A DNA stretch of 64,000 nt from Mycobacterium nebraskense. GTDB lineage: Bacteria > Actinomycetota > Actinomycetes > Mycobacteriales > Mycobacteriaceae. The notes under the pieces were generated by a model. The model worked only from the letters and a program-made list of their open reading frames with translations, was not told the DNA's origin and did not search any database. The stretch is from positions 113,381 to 177,380 of the forward strand of contig NZ_LQPH01000107.1 of the NCBI RefSeq assembly GCF_002102255.1, written 5' to 3'. Shown here piece by piece: positions 49,512 to 58,097 of this stretch (position 1 is its first letter; every line of letters begins with the position of its first letter). Position numbers and translations under genes: made by a program.

Positions 49512-50354
49512 ATGACCGCTGGAGGTGAACGAGCATGGCACGCGTCGTCTTACGAACTGCAGCCGACCAAGCCCGACGCCGTCGACACACGACGTCCCGG
49601 TGGGGTGATTTCGCCCGTCGGCAGCCACGTTGCCGGCATCCGCAGGCAGGCGGCGTTGGTGGCGGGATTCGGTTTGGCCCTTCCGCTCGCCGCCGGCGCG
49701 CTGGGGCTAGGCCTGCTGAACGGTAGCCGACGCCGCGGGGTCAACTTCTTCACCTCCACCTGGCCTCGAGCGCTGCTGACCACCAACGGCATCCGCATCA
49801 ATGTCATTGGCGCGCAGAACCTGACGGCGCAGCGCCCGGCCGTGTTCCTGTACAACCACCGCAACCGGGTCGACCCCTTCATCGCCGCCGCGCTGATGCG
49901 CGACAACTGGATCAAGATCGCCAAGAAGGAACTGGCGCGGGACCCAATCATCGGCACGTTGCTCAAGCTGAACGACGGTGTATTCCTCGACCGGGACGAC
50001 ACGACCGCGGCGGTGGAAACCCTGCACCAAGTCGAAGAGCGCGCGAAAGAGGGTCTGTCCATCCTGATCGCCCCGGAAGGTACCTCGCTGGACACCACCG
50101 GGGTGGGGCCGTTCAAAAAGGGGGCGTTCCGCATCGCCATGGCCACGGGCGTTCCGATTGTGCCGATCGTGATCCGCAACGCGGAGATCATTGCCGCGCG
50201 GGATTCCATGGAAATCCACCCGGGCACGGTGGATGTCGCCGTGCTGCCGCCCATCCCCGTCGACGACTGGACGCTCGAGACGTTGGTCGATCGCATCGCC
50301 GAGGTGCGCCAACAGTATCTGGACACACTGGCCGATTGGCCGGCCGACGCCTAG
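49512..50354 (+). CDS. PlsC-type acyltransferase
   Basis: The 280-residue protein has a membrane helix at about residues 45-70 and the LPLAT catalytic motifs: HX4D as His116-Asp121 (NHRNRVD) and the EGT motif at Glu189 (APEGTSL). It probably acylates a lysophospholipid such as lysophosphatidate. Unlike some mycobacterial PlsC proteins it has no fused HAD domain. With the GT2 gene upstream, a role in making an acylated glycolipid is possible. The divergent mmpL could export the product, but this is inference. Confidence 0.86.
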   Translation: MTAGGERAWHASSYELQPTKPDAVDTRRPGGVISPVGSHVAGIRRQAALVAGFGLALPLAAGALGLGLLNGSRRRGVNFFTSTWPRALLTTNGIRINVIGAQNLTAQRPAVFLYNHRNRVDPFIAAALMRDNWIKIAKKELARDPIIGTLLKLNDGVFLDRDDTTAAVETLHQVEERAKEGLSILIAPEGTSLDTTGVGPFKKGAFRIAMATGVPIVPIVIRNAEIIAARDSMEIHPGTVDVAVLPPIPVDDWTLETLVDRIAEVRQQYLDTLADWPADA

Positions 50355-50813
50355 GCGGTTCAGTCCATAGCCGTTGACGCGCAGGCTGACTCGCAGGTCG
50401 ACTACGGCCGCGCCTGGGCAGCAGCTGACAGCTGTGTGTTCGATTCGGCGACCGAATGCGCGGGCGCGTCGATGTCTCCCAGCACAAGGGCAAAGATGAT
50501 CGCTAGGCAGGCGCATCCACGGCACAGTGTATCCATTGGGCCACACCATCTTTCGCATCGGCTGCGGACGGAGTCCGCATTTCCGCTTTAAGGCCGATTA
50601 CCCCGTTCCGGCGCGAACAAAACAGCACGGGACAATTCACGCATTCGCCACAGTCCTATCAGCCCCATCCGTCGCCGGAAAAAGGGTGATGACCCCTTTG
50701 CCCACCTCCGAGCGACAATCGGGCGACAATCCGAGCGCGCACCGACGTTGTCGCTCAGAGGCGGGCAAACAGCCGACCGTCTCTGGGCCGAGGCTGGTGT
50801 GGCGGGTGTGGCG
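50355..50813. other. 459-bp intergenic region between convergent genes
   Basis: No gene is convincing. The region contains the family B hairpin at 50697-50769 and its GGCTGGTGTGGCG tail, which runs up to the stop codon of the monooxygenase gene. The part 50355-50690 has mixed composition with short frames only. Confidence 0.5.
50697..50769. repeat. Dispersed hairpin, family B copy 2
   Basis: TTTGCCCACCTC and GAGGCGGGCAAA form the outer stem, with AGCGACA / TGTCGCT inside. The tail GGCTGGTGTGGCG follows at about 50792. It is the same element as 44941-45003 with the tail on the opposite side, so the two copies are inverted relative to each other. Confidence 0.8.
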
Positions 50814-52301
50814 CTAGGCGATCGCGTAGTCGCTGAGCGGGAAGCTCGCGGCTTCCCGCACCGAGTTCAACGTCGACGTGGGCCGCAGCAGCGATGCCTC
50901 ACCGCTGGGGCTGAAGTAGTACGAGCGCGAAGTGGCGCAGTTGCCGGCGTAGAACACCGAGCTGTCCAGCCGTTTGGTCATCCGCTCCATGAACCGGTCG
51001 TTGGCCTCTTCGGTCACCTCGAACGTCGTCGCGCCGCGGCGCTTGACCTCACCGAGCAGCCGGTCCATGTGCCGCATCTGGTATTCGATGGTGTGGAAGA
51101 AGGACAGGCCGGAGAAGGCGAACGGGCTGGCCAGGCCCAAGTAATTGGGGAAGTACGGCATGGAGACGCCCTGATAGGCCTGGAACCGGGTCTCGCGCCA
51201 CCACTTTCCGAGGTTGCGGCCCTTGCGGCCGACCACCTCGATGGCCGGGAAGTTGGCCTCCCACAGGTCAAAACCGGTCGCCAACACCAGGGTGTCGATG
51301 AGGGTCTTGCGCCCGTCCGCGGTGACGATGCCGTCCGGCTCGATCCGCGCGATCGTGTTGGTCTCCAGGTTCACGTGCGGCTTTGTGAAAGCGCGGTAGA
51401 AGCCGTTGGAGAAGGTCGGCCGCTTGCAGCCGAGGTCGTAATCCGGCGTCAACCTGTCGCGCAGTTCCTTGTCCCGGATCCACCGGAATCGGTTGATCTT
51501 GGCCAGGTCGGAGGCGGAAATGTTCACCCGCCCCCGCGACTGCCGGAAATGCAGCGCCATGATGACCATGATGAGCTCGAGGATGATGTCGCTCACCCAC
51601 CGCAGGGTCCGCTGCACCGCCGGCACCCGCCCGAACAGGCGTTGCATCGGCGGGGAGATCGGGAAATCGAATTTGGGGATCACGTGGGTCGCGGTGCGTT
51701 GGTAGACGGTCAGCTCTCCGGCCTCTTTGGCCAGCTCCGGAATGACCTGCACCGCGGACGCCCCGGTCCCGATGACCGCGATCCGGCGACCCTCGTAGCT
51801 GTAGTCGTGGTCCCACGCGGTGGTGTGGACGACCTTGCCCTCGAAGCTCGCGATCCCTGGGATATCCGGCATGCGCGGCTGGGACAGGAAGCCGGTAGCG
51901 GTGATCAGGAAGCGGGTCGTCAGGGTTTCGCCGCCGGCCAGCGCCACCCGCCATACTTCGGCGTCCTCATCCCACTGGGCGCCTTCCACCGTCGTGCTGA
52001 ATCGCATGTGGCGGCGCACGTCGTACTTGTCGGCGACGTGCGCGGCGTACTGCTTGACCTCGCCGCCCGGCGCGAACAGCCGTGACCACTTCGGGTTGGG
52101 TTCGAACCAGTACGAGTACGTGGTGGACGGGATGTCGACGGCGAGGCCTGGGTAGTGGTTGACATGCCAGGTGCCGCCAAGGTCATCCTCGCGGTCGAGG
52201 ATGACGAAGTTGTCATATCCGAGACGTTTGAGCTGGATCGCGGCCCCGATGCCGCCGAAGCCCGCGCCTACGATGACGGCGTCGAATCGGTTCGTGTTCA
52301 C
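50814..52301 (-). CDS. Flavin-binding monooxygenase (Baeyer-Villiger type)
   Basis: The protein has about 495 residues from the GTG at 52301 (VNTNRFDAV), chosen because GGAG lies eight bases upstream. The frame is open to 52340. It carries the FAD motif VGAGFGGIGAAIQLK at about residues 10-24, the NADPH motif GTGASAVQVIPEL near residue 175, and a variant of the BVMO fingerprint (FEGKVVHTTAWD). Mycobacteria have many such proteins, EthA among them. The substrate is not determined, and ketone or sulfide oxidation is expected. Confidence 0.86.
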   Translation of the reverse strand: MNTNRFDAVIVGAGFGGIGAAIQLKRLGYDNFVILDREDDLGGTWHVNHYPGLAVDIPSTTYSYWFEPNPKWSRLFAPGGEVKQYAAHVADKYDVRRHMRFSTTVEGAQWDEDAEVWRVALAGGETLTTRFLITATGFLSQPRMPDIPGIASFEGKVVHTTAWDHDYSYEGRRIAVIGTGASAVQVIPELAKEAGELTVYQRTATHVIPKFDFPISPPMQRLFGRVPAVQRTLRWVSDIILELIMVIMALHFRQSRGRVNISASDLAKINRFRWIRDKELRDRLTPDYDLGCKRPTFSNGFYRAFTKPHVNLETNTIARIEPDGIVTADGRKTLIDTLVLATGFDLWEANFPAIEVVGRKGRNLGKWWRETRFQAYQGVSMPYFPNYLGLASPFAFSGLSFFHTIEYQMRHMDRLLGEVKRRGATTFEVTEEANDRFMERMTKRLDSSVFYAGNCATSRSYYFSPSGEASLLRPTSTLNSVREAASFPLSDYAIA

Positions 52302-53054
52302 AACATGCTCCGTGCCTACATGCTCGGTACTTACACACAAGAACGTTCACTAATCTTACGGAATTCTAATAGAGCTGTGAGCAACACGCATGCGTGTATG
52401 CCAGCATGTGACCTTGCTGACGCCGGCGCGCAAACCTGGCAACGTCCCGGCTGCGTCGCGGTCGCCGCGTCATTGTTGACCGCACTTATGCGGTTAACCG
52501 TCGCTGACGTGCACAACGGCGCCTTCCAGGTTGGCTGCGCTCACGCACCGGCCGGGGGCGGCGAGGGCGACCGAGCTAACGACCGTTTCGAGCCAAAGCT
52601 GCTGCCCCAGAGCCGAACCTGACAACGGCCGGTGTCTTTCCTGAGCGGCCGGCCGGCCCCGGCCGTCGTCCGGAGGCGCCCGAAATTCGTCGCATCGCCG
52701 CACACCGCGTTCTTCGCGTTGCGCTACTGGCCGTGATCGTGTCCGGGCCTTCAGCGAGTGGTACTCAACGGAGACGGGGTCGGACGTCACGTCATCGAAA
52801 CCTGTTTCACCCGTATCGATGTCGTCACCTTTCCGTGTCTTGAGCGTTTCGAATCGGGCGTCGCTGGTCCGGCTACCCTCGGAAAACGGCACCAAATGAC
52901 GGGCGAGGCCATTTCGTTAGATGGCTTCTCGGCCTGGCCCCTGGGGATGGATATCATTTCGGCGCGTCGACACGCGGCCCTCATCCGACGCTTGTCGCCG
53001 TGGCTCGGTATACAGGAAACAGTGACGAATTTTCCGCCAGAGGGAGGCCTTCGC
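52302..53054. other. 753-bp intergenic region between monooxygenase and cutinase genes
   Basis: This divergent promoter region has no convincing gene. Frames of up to about 150 codons exist on both strands but lack domain similarity and fail to show consistent codon use. It holds the 14-bp palindrome at 52384 close to the monooxygenase start. An AT-rich patch (52350-52380) there could be the promoter. Confidence 0.45.
52384..52397. promoter_or_regulatory. 14-bp perfect palindrome upstream of the monooxygenase gene
   Basis: ACACGCATGCGTGT is a perfect palindrome about 85 bp upstream of the chosen GTG of the monooxygenase gene. It could be a regulator binding site, but at this length chance is not excluded in GC-rich DNA. 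Confidence 0.35.
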
Positions 53055-53801
53055 ATGGGCATCAGTCACGACATGATCGCACGTCACTTCATCCGTTCCC
53101 TTGCTCCCGCCGTAGTTGCGGCGTCCGGCCTCGGCGCCTCGGTCATGACCGGTGCTGCCCTCCCCTCCGCCGCCGCCCAGTGTCCGGACGTGCAGGTGGT
53201 ATTCGCCCGCGGCACCGGCGAAGCCCCCGGCGTCGGCCCCACCGGACAAGCCTTCGTCGACTCCCTGCACTCCCGCCTGGGCGCCAAGTCCTTCGACGTC
53301 TACCCGGTCAACTACCCCGCCAGCGACCAATGGGACACCGGCGTCGACGGCATCAGAGACGCCGCGGCCCACGTCAACTCGATGGCCCACGACTGCCCCA
53401 ACACCAAAATGGTGCTCGGCGGCTACTCCCAAGGCGCCGCCGTGATGGGCTTCGTCACCTCACCCGCCGTCCCCGACGGCGTCGACCCCAACACCGTGCC
53501 CAAACCCCTGGACCCCACCGTCGCCCAACACGTCTCCTCGGTCGTGCTGTTCGGCATGCCCAACGTGCGCGCCATGAACTTCCTCGGCGAACCCCCCGTG
53601 GCCATCGGCCCGGCGTATCAGGACAAGACCATCAAGGTCTGCGCCACCGAAGACCCGGTCTGCTCCGACGGCATGAACTTCTCCGCCCACAACACCTACG
53701 CCGACGACGGCGCGGTGATCGACAAAGGCGTCGCCTTCGCCTCCAGCCACCTCGACGCAGGTGGGCCCGCAACGCCTTCGGTCAGGGGCTTCGGCGGCTG
53801 A
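53055..53801 (+). CDS. Secreted cutinase-family esterase
   Basis: The 248-residue protein starts at the ATG at 53055 with GGAGG upstream and has a signal peptide ending near SAAAQC (residue 36). The cutinase triad is Ser125 (GGYSQG), Asp200 (ATEDPVC) and His232 (SSHLDAG), and cysteines placed for two disulfides are present. Mycobacterial cutinase-like proteins (Cut/Culp, CFP21 type) hydrolyse short- to medium-chain esters and lipids. The C-terminal few residues are Gly-rich. The frame is open to 52758, but that part has no signal-peptide logic. Confidence 0.92.
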   Translation: MGISHDMIARHFIRSLAPAVVAASGLGASVMTGAALPSAAAQCPDVQVVFARGTGEAPGVGPTGQAFVDSLHSRLGAKSFDVYPVNYPASDQWDTGVDGIRDAAAHVNSMAHDCPNTKMVLGGYSQGAAVMGFVTSPAVPDGVDPNTVPKPLDPTVAQHVSSVVLFGMPNVRAMNFLGEPPVAIGPAYQDKTIKVCATEDPVCSDGMNFSAHNTYADDGAVIDKGVAFASSHLDAGGPATPSVRGFGG

Positions 53802-53813
53802 GCGACCGCTCGG

Positions 53814-54584
53814 CTACTGCTGGCCGGCCTTGGCGTTGAGGTAAGCGACGATCCCCTGCGTGACCGCGGCGGCATACCGCGCCCGGCCGTCGGGGCTTTG
53901 CATCCGCGCGGCGTCGTCGGCGTTCTTCATGTTGCCGAGTTCGACGAGGATCGCCGGGTATTGGGCCAGGTTCAGCCCCGCGAGGTCGTCCCGCCCGTAC
54001 AGGCCGCCCGACCCGATGTAGTTGGCCGGCTGAAAACCGGCCTGCGACAACGCGTCCCGCATCATGGTGGCCAGCTGCACGGCGGGGCCGGCCTGGACGT
54101 CGTTCAAGGGTGGGCTCGAGTAGTTCACGTGGAAGCCGCTGCCGGATGCGGGTCCGCCGTCGGCGTGGATGCTCACGATCGCGTCGGGGCGCATGGCGTT
54201 GGCCGCCGCCGCGCGTTGGTCCACACAGGGGCCGACCGAGTTGTCGTCACCTCGCGACAGTTGGGTGCGAACGCCCATCTGGTTGAGCGACTCGTTGATC
54301 AGCGCCACGACCGCCCAGGTGAACGCGTGCTCGGGATAGCCACCGTCGGTGGCGGCGCCGGACGTCTGGCACTGCTTGGTTCCGCCCCGGCCGTTCGGCA
54401 CCTGCTGGTTGATCGAGGCGTCGTTCACGGCGTTGTGGCCGGGGTCGAGGAAGACGGCCGACCCGGCGAGGCCGGCGGACGCACGTGGCGCGCCCATGAG
54501 CGCCCCCGCACCGAGCAGCACCGGCGCGAATCTCAGCACGTCGCGCCGTGAAACGGATCCCCGGCGACCAGGGCGGTCACTCAC
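53814..54584 (-). CDS. N-acetylmuramoyl-L-alanine amidase (Ami1-like, probable Tat export)
   Basis: The product has 256 residues from the GTG at 54584. The N-terminus has a twin-arginine-like motif SRRDVLRF followed by a hydrophobic stretch and an Ala-X-Ala site near residue 37. The Amidase_3 zinc ligands are His50 (DPGHN), Glu85 (YPEHAF) and His140 (SIHADGG), with the catalytic Glu215 (VELGNM). It matches Rv3717 of M. tuberculosis, which cleaves peptides from peptidoglycan fragments and lacks a wall-binding domain. The gene converges on the cutinase gene. Confidence 0.9.
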   Translation of the reverse strand: MSDRPGRRGSVSRRDVLRFAPVLLGAGALMGAPRASAGLAGSAVFLDPGHNAVNDASINQQVPNGRGGTKQCQTSGAATDGGYPEHAFTWAVVALINESLNQMGVRTQLSRGDDNSVGPCVDQRAAAANAMRPDAIVSIHADGGPASGSGFHVNYSSPPLNDVQAGPAVQLATMMRDALSQAGFQPANYIGSGGLYGRDDLAGLNLAQYPAILVELGNMKNADDAARMQSPDGRARYAAAVTQGIVAYLNAKAGQQ

Positions 54585-54625
54585 CGCGCGATGGTAACAA
54601 TCGCGGTTCTTACCGCACCGACTGC

Positions 54626-55282
54626 TCAGACGTCGGTCAACGCCCGGGCCGCGGCGCGGAACATGGTCTGCTTGATCGCGCCGAGCGTGCCGGGGTCCTT
54701 GCCGCCCAGCGGGCGCAACAGGTCGGTCGCCGCCGCGGTCACGTTGGCCTCGGCGGCGGTGGCATCGACGATGCCGAGTTCGGCGGCCTCTTCCCCACCG
54801 AACCGCCGACCGGTCGTCATGGAGGCCACCGCGGCGCGGGGCGTGAGCTTGGCCTGAATCAGGGCGGCCATGCCGTCGCTGAACGGAATGCGGATGTCGA
54901 CCTCGGGGAAGCAGAAGAACCCCCGGTCGGCGCGCATCACCCGCACGTCGTGGGCCATGGCGAGCATGGCGCCGGCGCCGAAGGCGTGCCCGGTCACCGC
55001 GGCGGCGGTCGGCATGGGGAAGGTCAGGACACGAGCCAGCAGGGCCTGCACCCGCGCGACGTAGGACTGCGTCTGGTCGGAGTGCGTGCGCAGCCAGTCC
55101 AGATCCAGTCCGTTGGTGTAGAACTTGTTGCCCGCGGTGGTGACGAGGCCCTCGGCGCCGGCCTGCTGAATTTCGTCGAGCTGCTCGTTGATCGCGTCGA
55201 GGAACTCCGGGGAGAACCGATTCTCGTCCTCGCCGAGGTTCAGAATCGCGATCTTGTCGTCCCAACTGAATGTCGGTGTCAT
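54626..55282 (-). CDS. Enoyl-CoA hydratase/isomerase family protein
   Basis: The 218-residue crotonase-fold protein is shorter than typical hydratases. Its pattern resembles delta3,delta2-enoyl-CoA isomerases: NKFYTNGLDLDWL near residue 50, the oxyanion stretch GHAFGAGAMLAMAHD near residue 97, then FPEVDIRIPF. Isomerisation of unsaturated acyl-CoA in beta-oxidation is likely. The ATG overlaps the stop of the upstream TetR gene, so it is coupled to its probable regulator. Confidence 0.85.
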   Translation of the reverse strand: MTPTFSWDDKIAILNLGEDENRFSPEFLDAINEQLDEIQQAGAEGLVTTAGNKFYTNGLDLDWLRTHSDQTQSYVARVQALLARVLTFPMPTAAAVTGHAFGAGAMLAMAHDVRVMRADRGFFCFPEVDIRIPFSDGMAALIQAKLTPRAAVASMTTGRRFGGEEAAELGIVDATAAEANVTAAATDLLRPLGGKDPGTLGAIKQTMFRAAARALTDV

Positions 55283-55905
55283 GTCGTGGCCCTTTCTCTG
55301 GTCCTGCGTCGGGGCGCCCCGACGTCGAGCACGGCTTTGACGGCTGCTCGCAGCCGTTCGCGGGCATCCGGGTCGTTGATCCGGTTGCGCCGCAAGAGGA
55401 TCGCGGTCGGTAGATCGACGATGCAGGTCGTCATGACATCGACGGCCGCCGCGTCCTTGCGGTCCCACAGGCGGCGGGCCAGCCGAATCATCGTTTCCAC
55501 CAGCAGCCGGTCCAGGTCGCGCAGCTGCGTCGCAATGTCTGGCGACGTATCGGGACCCAGTAGCTCCTCGCGGCGCACCGTCAGCAGTAGCTGCGACGAC
55601 TCCGGGTAGGTTTCGGCGAAGACGGCCGGCGCCTCGGCCGCTGCCACCACGGCGGCAATGCCGTCCCCCTCGGGGGCTGCGTCGATCAAATCGCCCTGCG
55701 CGCTGAGGAATCGGTGTCCGGCCCGCAGCCACGCGCGCCCCACGAGTCCGGCACGCGAACCAAATGTGTGGTACAGCGCGCCGTTCGATACACCGATCGC
55801 CTCGCTGACGGCTCTTATCGTGACCGATGCCGGGCCGGACCGCACCGCCAGCCGTTCGACGGCATCCAGGATCCGATCCTGGTCGTGAACGCGGGGACGT
55901 GGCAT
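55279..55905 (-). CDS. TetR-family regulator
   Basis: The 208-residue protein has a helix-turn-helix at about residues 28-50 (RAVSEAIGVSNGALYHTFGS) and a typical TetR C-terminal domain. It is coupled to the isomerase gene by an ATGA overlap. A small dyad lies 15 bp upstream of its start, consistent with autoregulation. The ligand is unknown and an acyl-CoA would fit the context. Confidence 0.88.
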   Translation of the reverse strand: MPRPRVHDQDRILDAVERLAVRSGPASVTIRAVSEAIGVSNGALYHTFGSRAGLVGRAWLRAGHRFLSAQGDLIDAAPEGDGIAAVVAAAEAPAVFAETYPESSQLLLTVRREELLGPDTSPDIATQLRDLDRLLVETMIRLARRLWDRKDAAAVDVMTTCIVDLPTAILLRRNRINDPDARERLRAAVKAVLDVGAPRRRTRERATT

Positions 55906-55919
55906 TCGGACAGCATAAC

Positions 55920-55933
55920 AGAGCGGTTGCTCT
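55920..55933. promoter_or_regulatory. Small dyad upstream of the TetR gene
   Basis: AGAGC, GGTT, GCTCT forms a 5-bp inverted repeat in an AT-rich patch just upstream of the TetR start and overlapping the end of the neighbouring gene. It is a possible autoregulatory operator. Confidence 0.3.
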
Positions 55934-56369
55934 ATTTCAGGTTGTATGCCTCACGCGAGATGCGGAAGAAATGACCAGTCGTCGAGTCGGTGCATGTGAC
56001 AGCAGCGGGCTCGCTCTTACAGGTGAGCGAAGCCACGGAACGCGTCTCACCAACCTGGAGCGTCGGCAGTCCGATGCCGCGAGTGGTATCCGTGTGGCAG
56101 ACCATGGCGGGTGAACTGCCCTGGGCCATGTCGATCTGATCGCCGAACGCTCCCATGCAGGACTGCGGGCGCGGCGGCATCACATACGTCGGGTCGACGA
56201 CGCCGCAGGACGCACGGGGGGCGTCGCCCTGGAACGCTGCCATCACACAGGTGACGTCTCCCGAGGGCGACTGAAACTGGTAAAACGGGTCCGCATGCGC
56301 GATCGCCGCCGGGCCCACCGCGGTGATCGCCACCGCGACCGTGACCGCCCCGATCATTTTCGCTTCCAT
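55932..56369 (-). CDS. Small secreted Cys-containing protein, paralogue A
   Basis: The product has 145 residues from the ATG at 56369 (MEAKMIGAV), with a signal peptide ending near IAHA (residue 26). The mature part starts with a QSPSGDVTCV motif and ends with a CTDSTTGHFFRISREAYNL motif, with several cysteines between, as in actinobacterial DUF6636-like secreted proteins. It is divergent from a paralogue with the same two motifs at 56428. Function unknown. Confidence 0.75.
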   Translation of the reverse strand: MEAKMIGAVTVAVAITAVGPAAIAHADPFYQFQSPSGDVTCVMAAFQGDAPRASCGVVDPTYVMPPRPQSCMGAFGDQIDMAQGSSPAMVCHTDTTRGIGLPTLQVGETRSVASLTCKSEPAAVTCTDSTTGHFFRISREAYNLK

Positions 56370-56427
56370 GGTGCAGTTGTAGTCCTTTTGCGCCCGGACG
56401 AACAGCATCTGTGCCTACGCTCAGCAA

Positions 56428-56856
56428 ATGATCCCCTGGCTCACAAGGCAGACGCTGGTCATCGGCGCCACGGTCGCGGCAGCTATCGCGGCCCCTGCGA
56501 CCGCACGCGCGGACACCCTGAACTTTCAATCCCCGTCCGGGAACATCTACTGCGTCCTGGACAGCGCCTTTGTCGCGTGCGACATCAGCGACTTCGACTA
56601 CCAGCCACCGCCACCCCCGGAGTGCGGCAAACACCTCGCCTGGGGCAATCGCTTCGTCCTGACCGCGGGTGAGCCGGCCGCCATCCACTGCCACGGCGAC
56701 ACCCTGCGCGTCGCCGGCGAGCCGACACTCGACTACGGCCACAGCCTGTCCGCAGGGACGCTCACGTGCGACAGCGAGCCGTCGGGCATGACATGCACCG
56801 ACAGCAGCACCGGCCATTACTTCCGCGTGTCGCGGGATTCCTACGATCTCGGCTGA
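56428..56856 (+). CDS. Small secreted Cys-containing protein, paralogue B
   Basis: The 142-residue protein has a signal peptide ending near ATARA (residue 28). It repeats the scheme of its divergent neighbour: QSPSGNIYCV at the mature N-terminus, about six cysteines, and CTDSSTGHYFRVSRDSYDL at the C-terminus. The two genes start 58 bp apart on opposite strands. It probably arose by inverted duplication. Function unknown. Confidence 0.75.
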   Translation: MIPWLTRQTLVIGATVAAAIAAPATARADTLNFQSPSGNIYCVLDSAFVACDISDFDYQPPPPPECGKHLAWGNRFVLTAGEPAAIHCHGDTLRVAGEPTLDYGHSLSAGTLTCDSEPSGMTCTDSSTGHYFRVSRDSYDLG

Positions 56857-56894
56857 GAGCCGTTCTGCTTCAACAGGTTAGGCAGCCCCGTCGT

Positions 56895-56921
56895 GACCGT
56901 ACAAAATAGTATGGTACGGTC
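56895..56921. promoter_or_regulatory. TetR-type operator candidate before the acyl-CoA-dehydrogenase-like gene
   Basis: GACCGTAC (56895-56902) and GTACGGTC (56914-56921) are perfect 8-bp inverted arms with an 11-nt AT-rich spacer that could hold a -10 element (TAGTAT). The site ends six bases before the ATG at 56928. The TetR regulator gene at the far end of this gene (58094) is a likely binder. Confidence 0.65.
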
Positions 56922-56927
56922 GACGCC

Positions 56928-58097
56928 ATGTCCGCGGTCGACGCTCGCCCGACGCACGGCATCACCGACGAATTCGTCGCGCGACTGGCCGAGCGCGCCG
57001 ATGAAGCCGAGCGGCTGCGCCGCCTCCCCGCGGAAACAGTGAGCGAGTTCAGGCAGACCGACCTGTTTCGGCTGTTGCTCCCGGCCCGGTTCGGCGGCAT
57101 CCAGGCGTCGTTTCCCGAACTGCTGGAACCGATTCGGCGGATGGCGCACGGGTGCGCGTCCAGCGCCTGGACGTTGGGTTTCTATGCCCTGCATAACTGG
57201 ATGCTGTCGCTGTTCGACATGCGGGCCCAGGAGGAGGTGTTCGCCTCGGGACCGGTGCTGGCGCCCGCTCCCCTGGCCCCCACCGGCCGCGGCACCCCGG
57301 CCGACGGCGGGGTGCGCCTGACGGGCAGGTGGTCGTGGGCCACGGGTGCGATGGACGCGGACTGGGTGATGGTCGGGGCGCTCATCGAGCGGCCGGACCG
57401 GATCGATCCGGCGCTCGTGGTGGTGCCCGCCGACCAGGTCGAGGTCGCCGACACCTGGCACACCGCGGGCATGCGGGGCACCGGTTCCCACGACGTCATC
57501 GTCACTGACGTGTTCGTGCCGGACCATCGCATGGTCGCGGTGGCCGACATCTACGCCGGAACGGCGCCGGGCGCGCGGGCGCATGACGTGCCGACATACC
57601 GGTGGCCGATGGTTCCCGCGCTCGCGCTGGTCGCGTCGATGCCGGTGCTCGGTGCCGCGGAACGGGTGACCGAGCTGTTCGCCGAACGGCTGGGTGAGCG
57701 CGTCCTGGCGTATAGCGGTGTGGCGCAGAAGGATCAGCCCGCGGCGCAGATCCGGCTCGCGGGTGCGCGGGTGCGGTTGCGCGCGCTGCGTGCGCTGGTC
57801 GACGAGACCGCCGACGGCATCGAGGACCTCGTCACCCGTGGCGAACGGGTGAGCCGATCGGTGCGGGCCGAGGCGCGACTGGCGGCCGCCCACACGGTGC
57901 ACGAGAGCCGCACGATCATCGCCGATCTGCTGGACGCCTCCGGGGCCAGCGCTCAATTTCTGTCCAACCCACTGCAGCGTTTCAAGCGCGACGTCGACAT
58001 CGCGGCCGGGCACGTCGTCTTCGACTACGACGTGAGCCGAGAGTTGGCCGGGGCGTTGGCGATTGGCGCCAAGATCTCCCCGATCGCGATGGTCTAG
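56928..58097 (+). CDS. Acyl-CoA dehydrogenase-fold flavin hydroxylase (HsaA-like)
   Basis: The 389-residue protein has the acyl-CoA dehydrogenase fold with the PF08028-type C-terminal domain used by two-component flavin hydroxylases such as HsaA and by related dehydrogenases. Recognisable parts are RMAHGCASSAWTLGF near residue 72 and the beta-domain GRWSWATGAMDADWV near residue 132, and then RGTGSHDVIVTDVFVP near residue 185. No flavin reductase gene is adjacent. It converges with the TetR gene with a CTAG shared stop region. Confidence 0.82.
   Translation: MSAVDARPTHGITDEFVARLAERADEAERLRRLPAETVSEFRQTDLFRLLLPARFGGIQASFPELLEPIRRMAHGCASSAWTLGFYALHNWMLSLFDMRAQEEVFASGPVLAPAPLAPTGRGTPADGGVRLTGRWSWATGAMDADWVMVGALIERPDRIDPALVVVPADQVEVADTWHTAGMRGTGSHDVIVTDVFVPDHRMVAVADIYAGTAPGARAHDVPTYRWPMVPALALVASMPVLGAAERVTELFAERLGERVLAYSGVAQKDQPAAQIRLAGARVRLRALRALVDETADGIEDLVTRGERVSRSVRAEARLAAAHTVHESRTIIADLLDASGASAQFLSNPLQRFKRDVDIAAGHVVFDYDVSRELAGALAIGAKISPIAMV

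Noticed and set aside
52494..52895. 133-codon minus-strand frame in the monooxygenase-cutinase gap
   Set aside because: Composition is irregular with no domain or start site, and it overlaps a probable promoter region.
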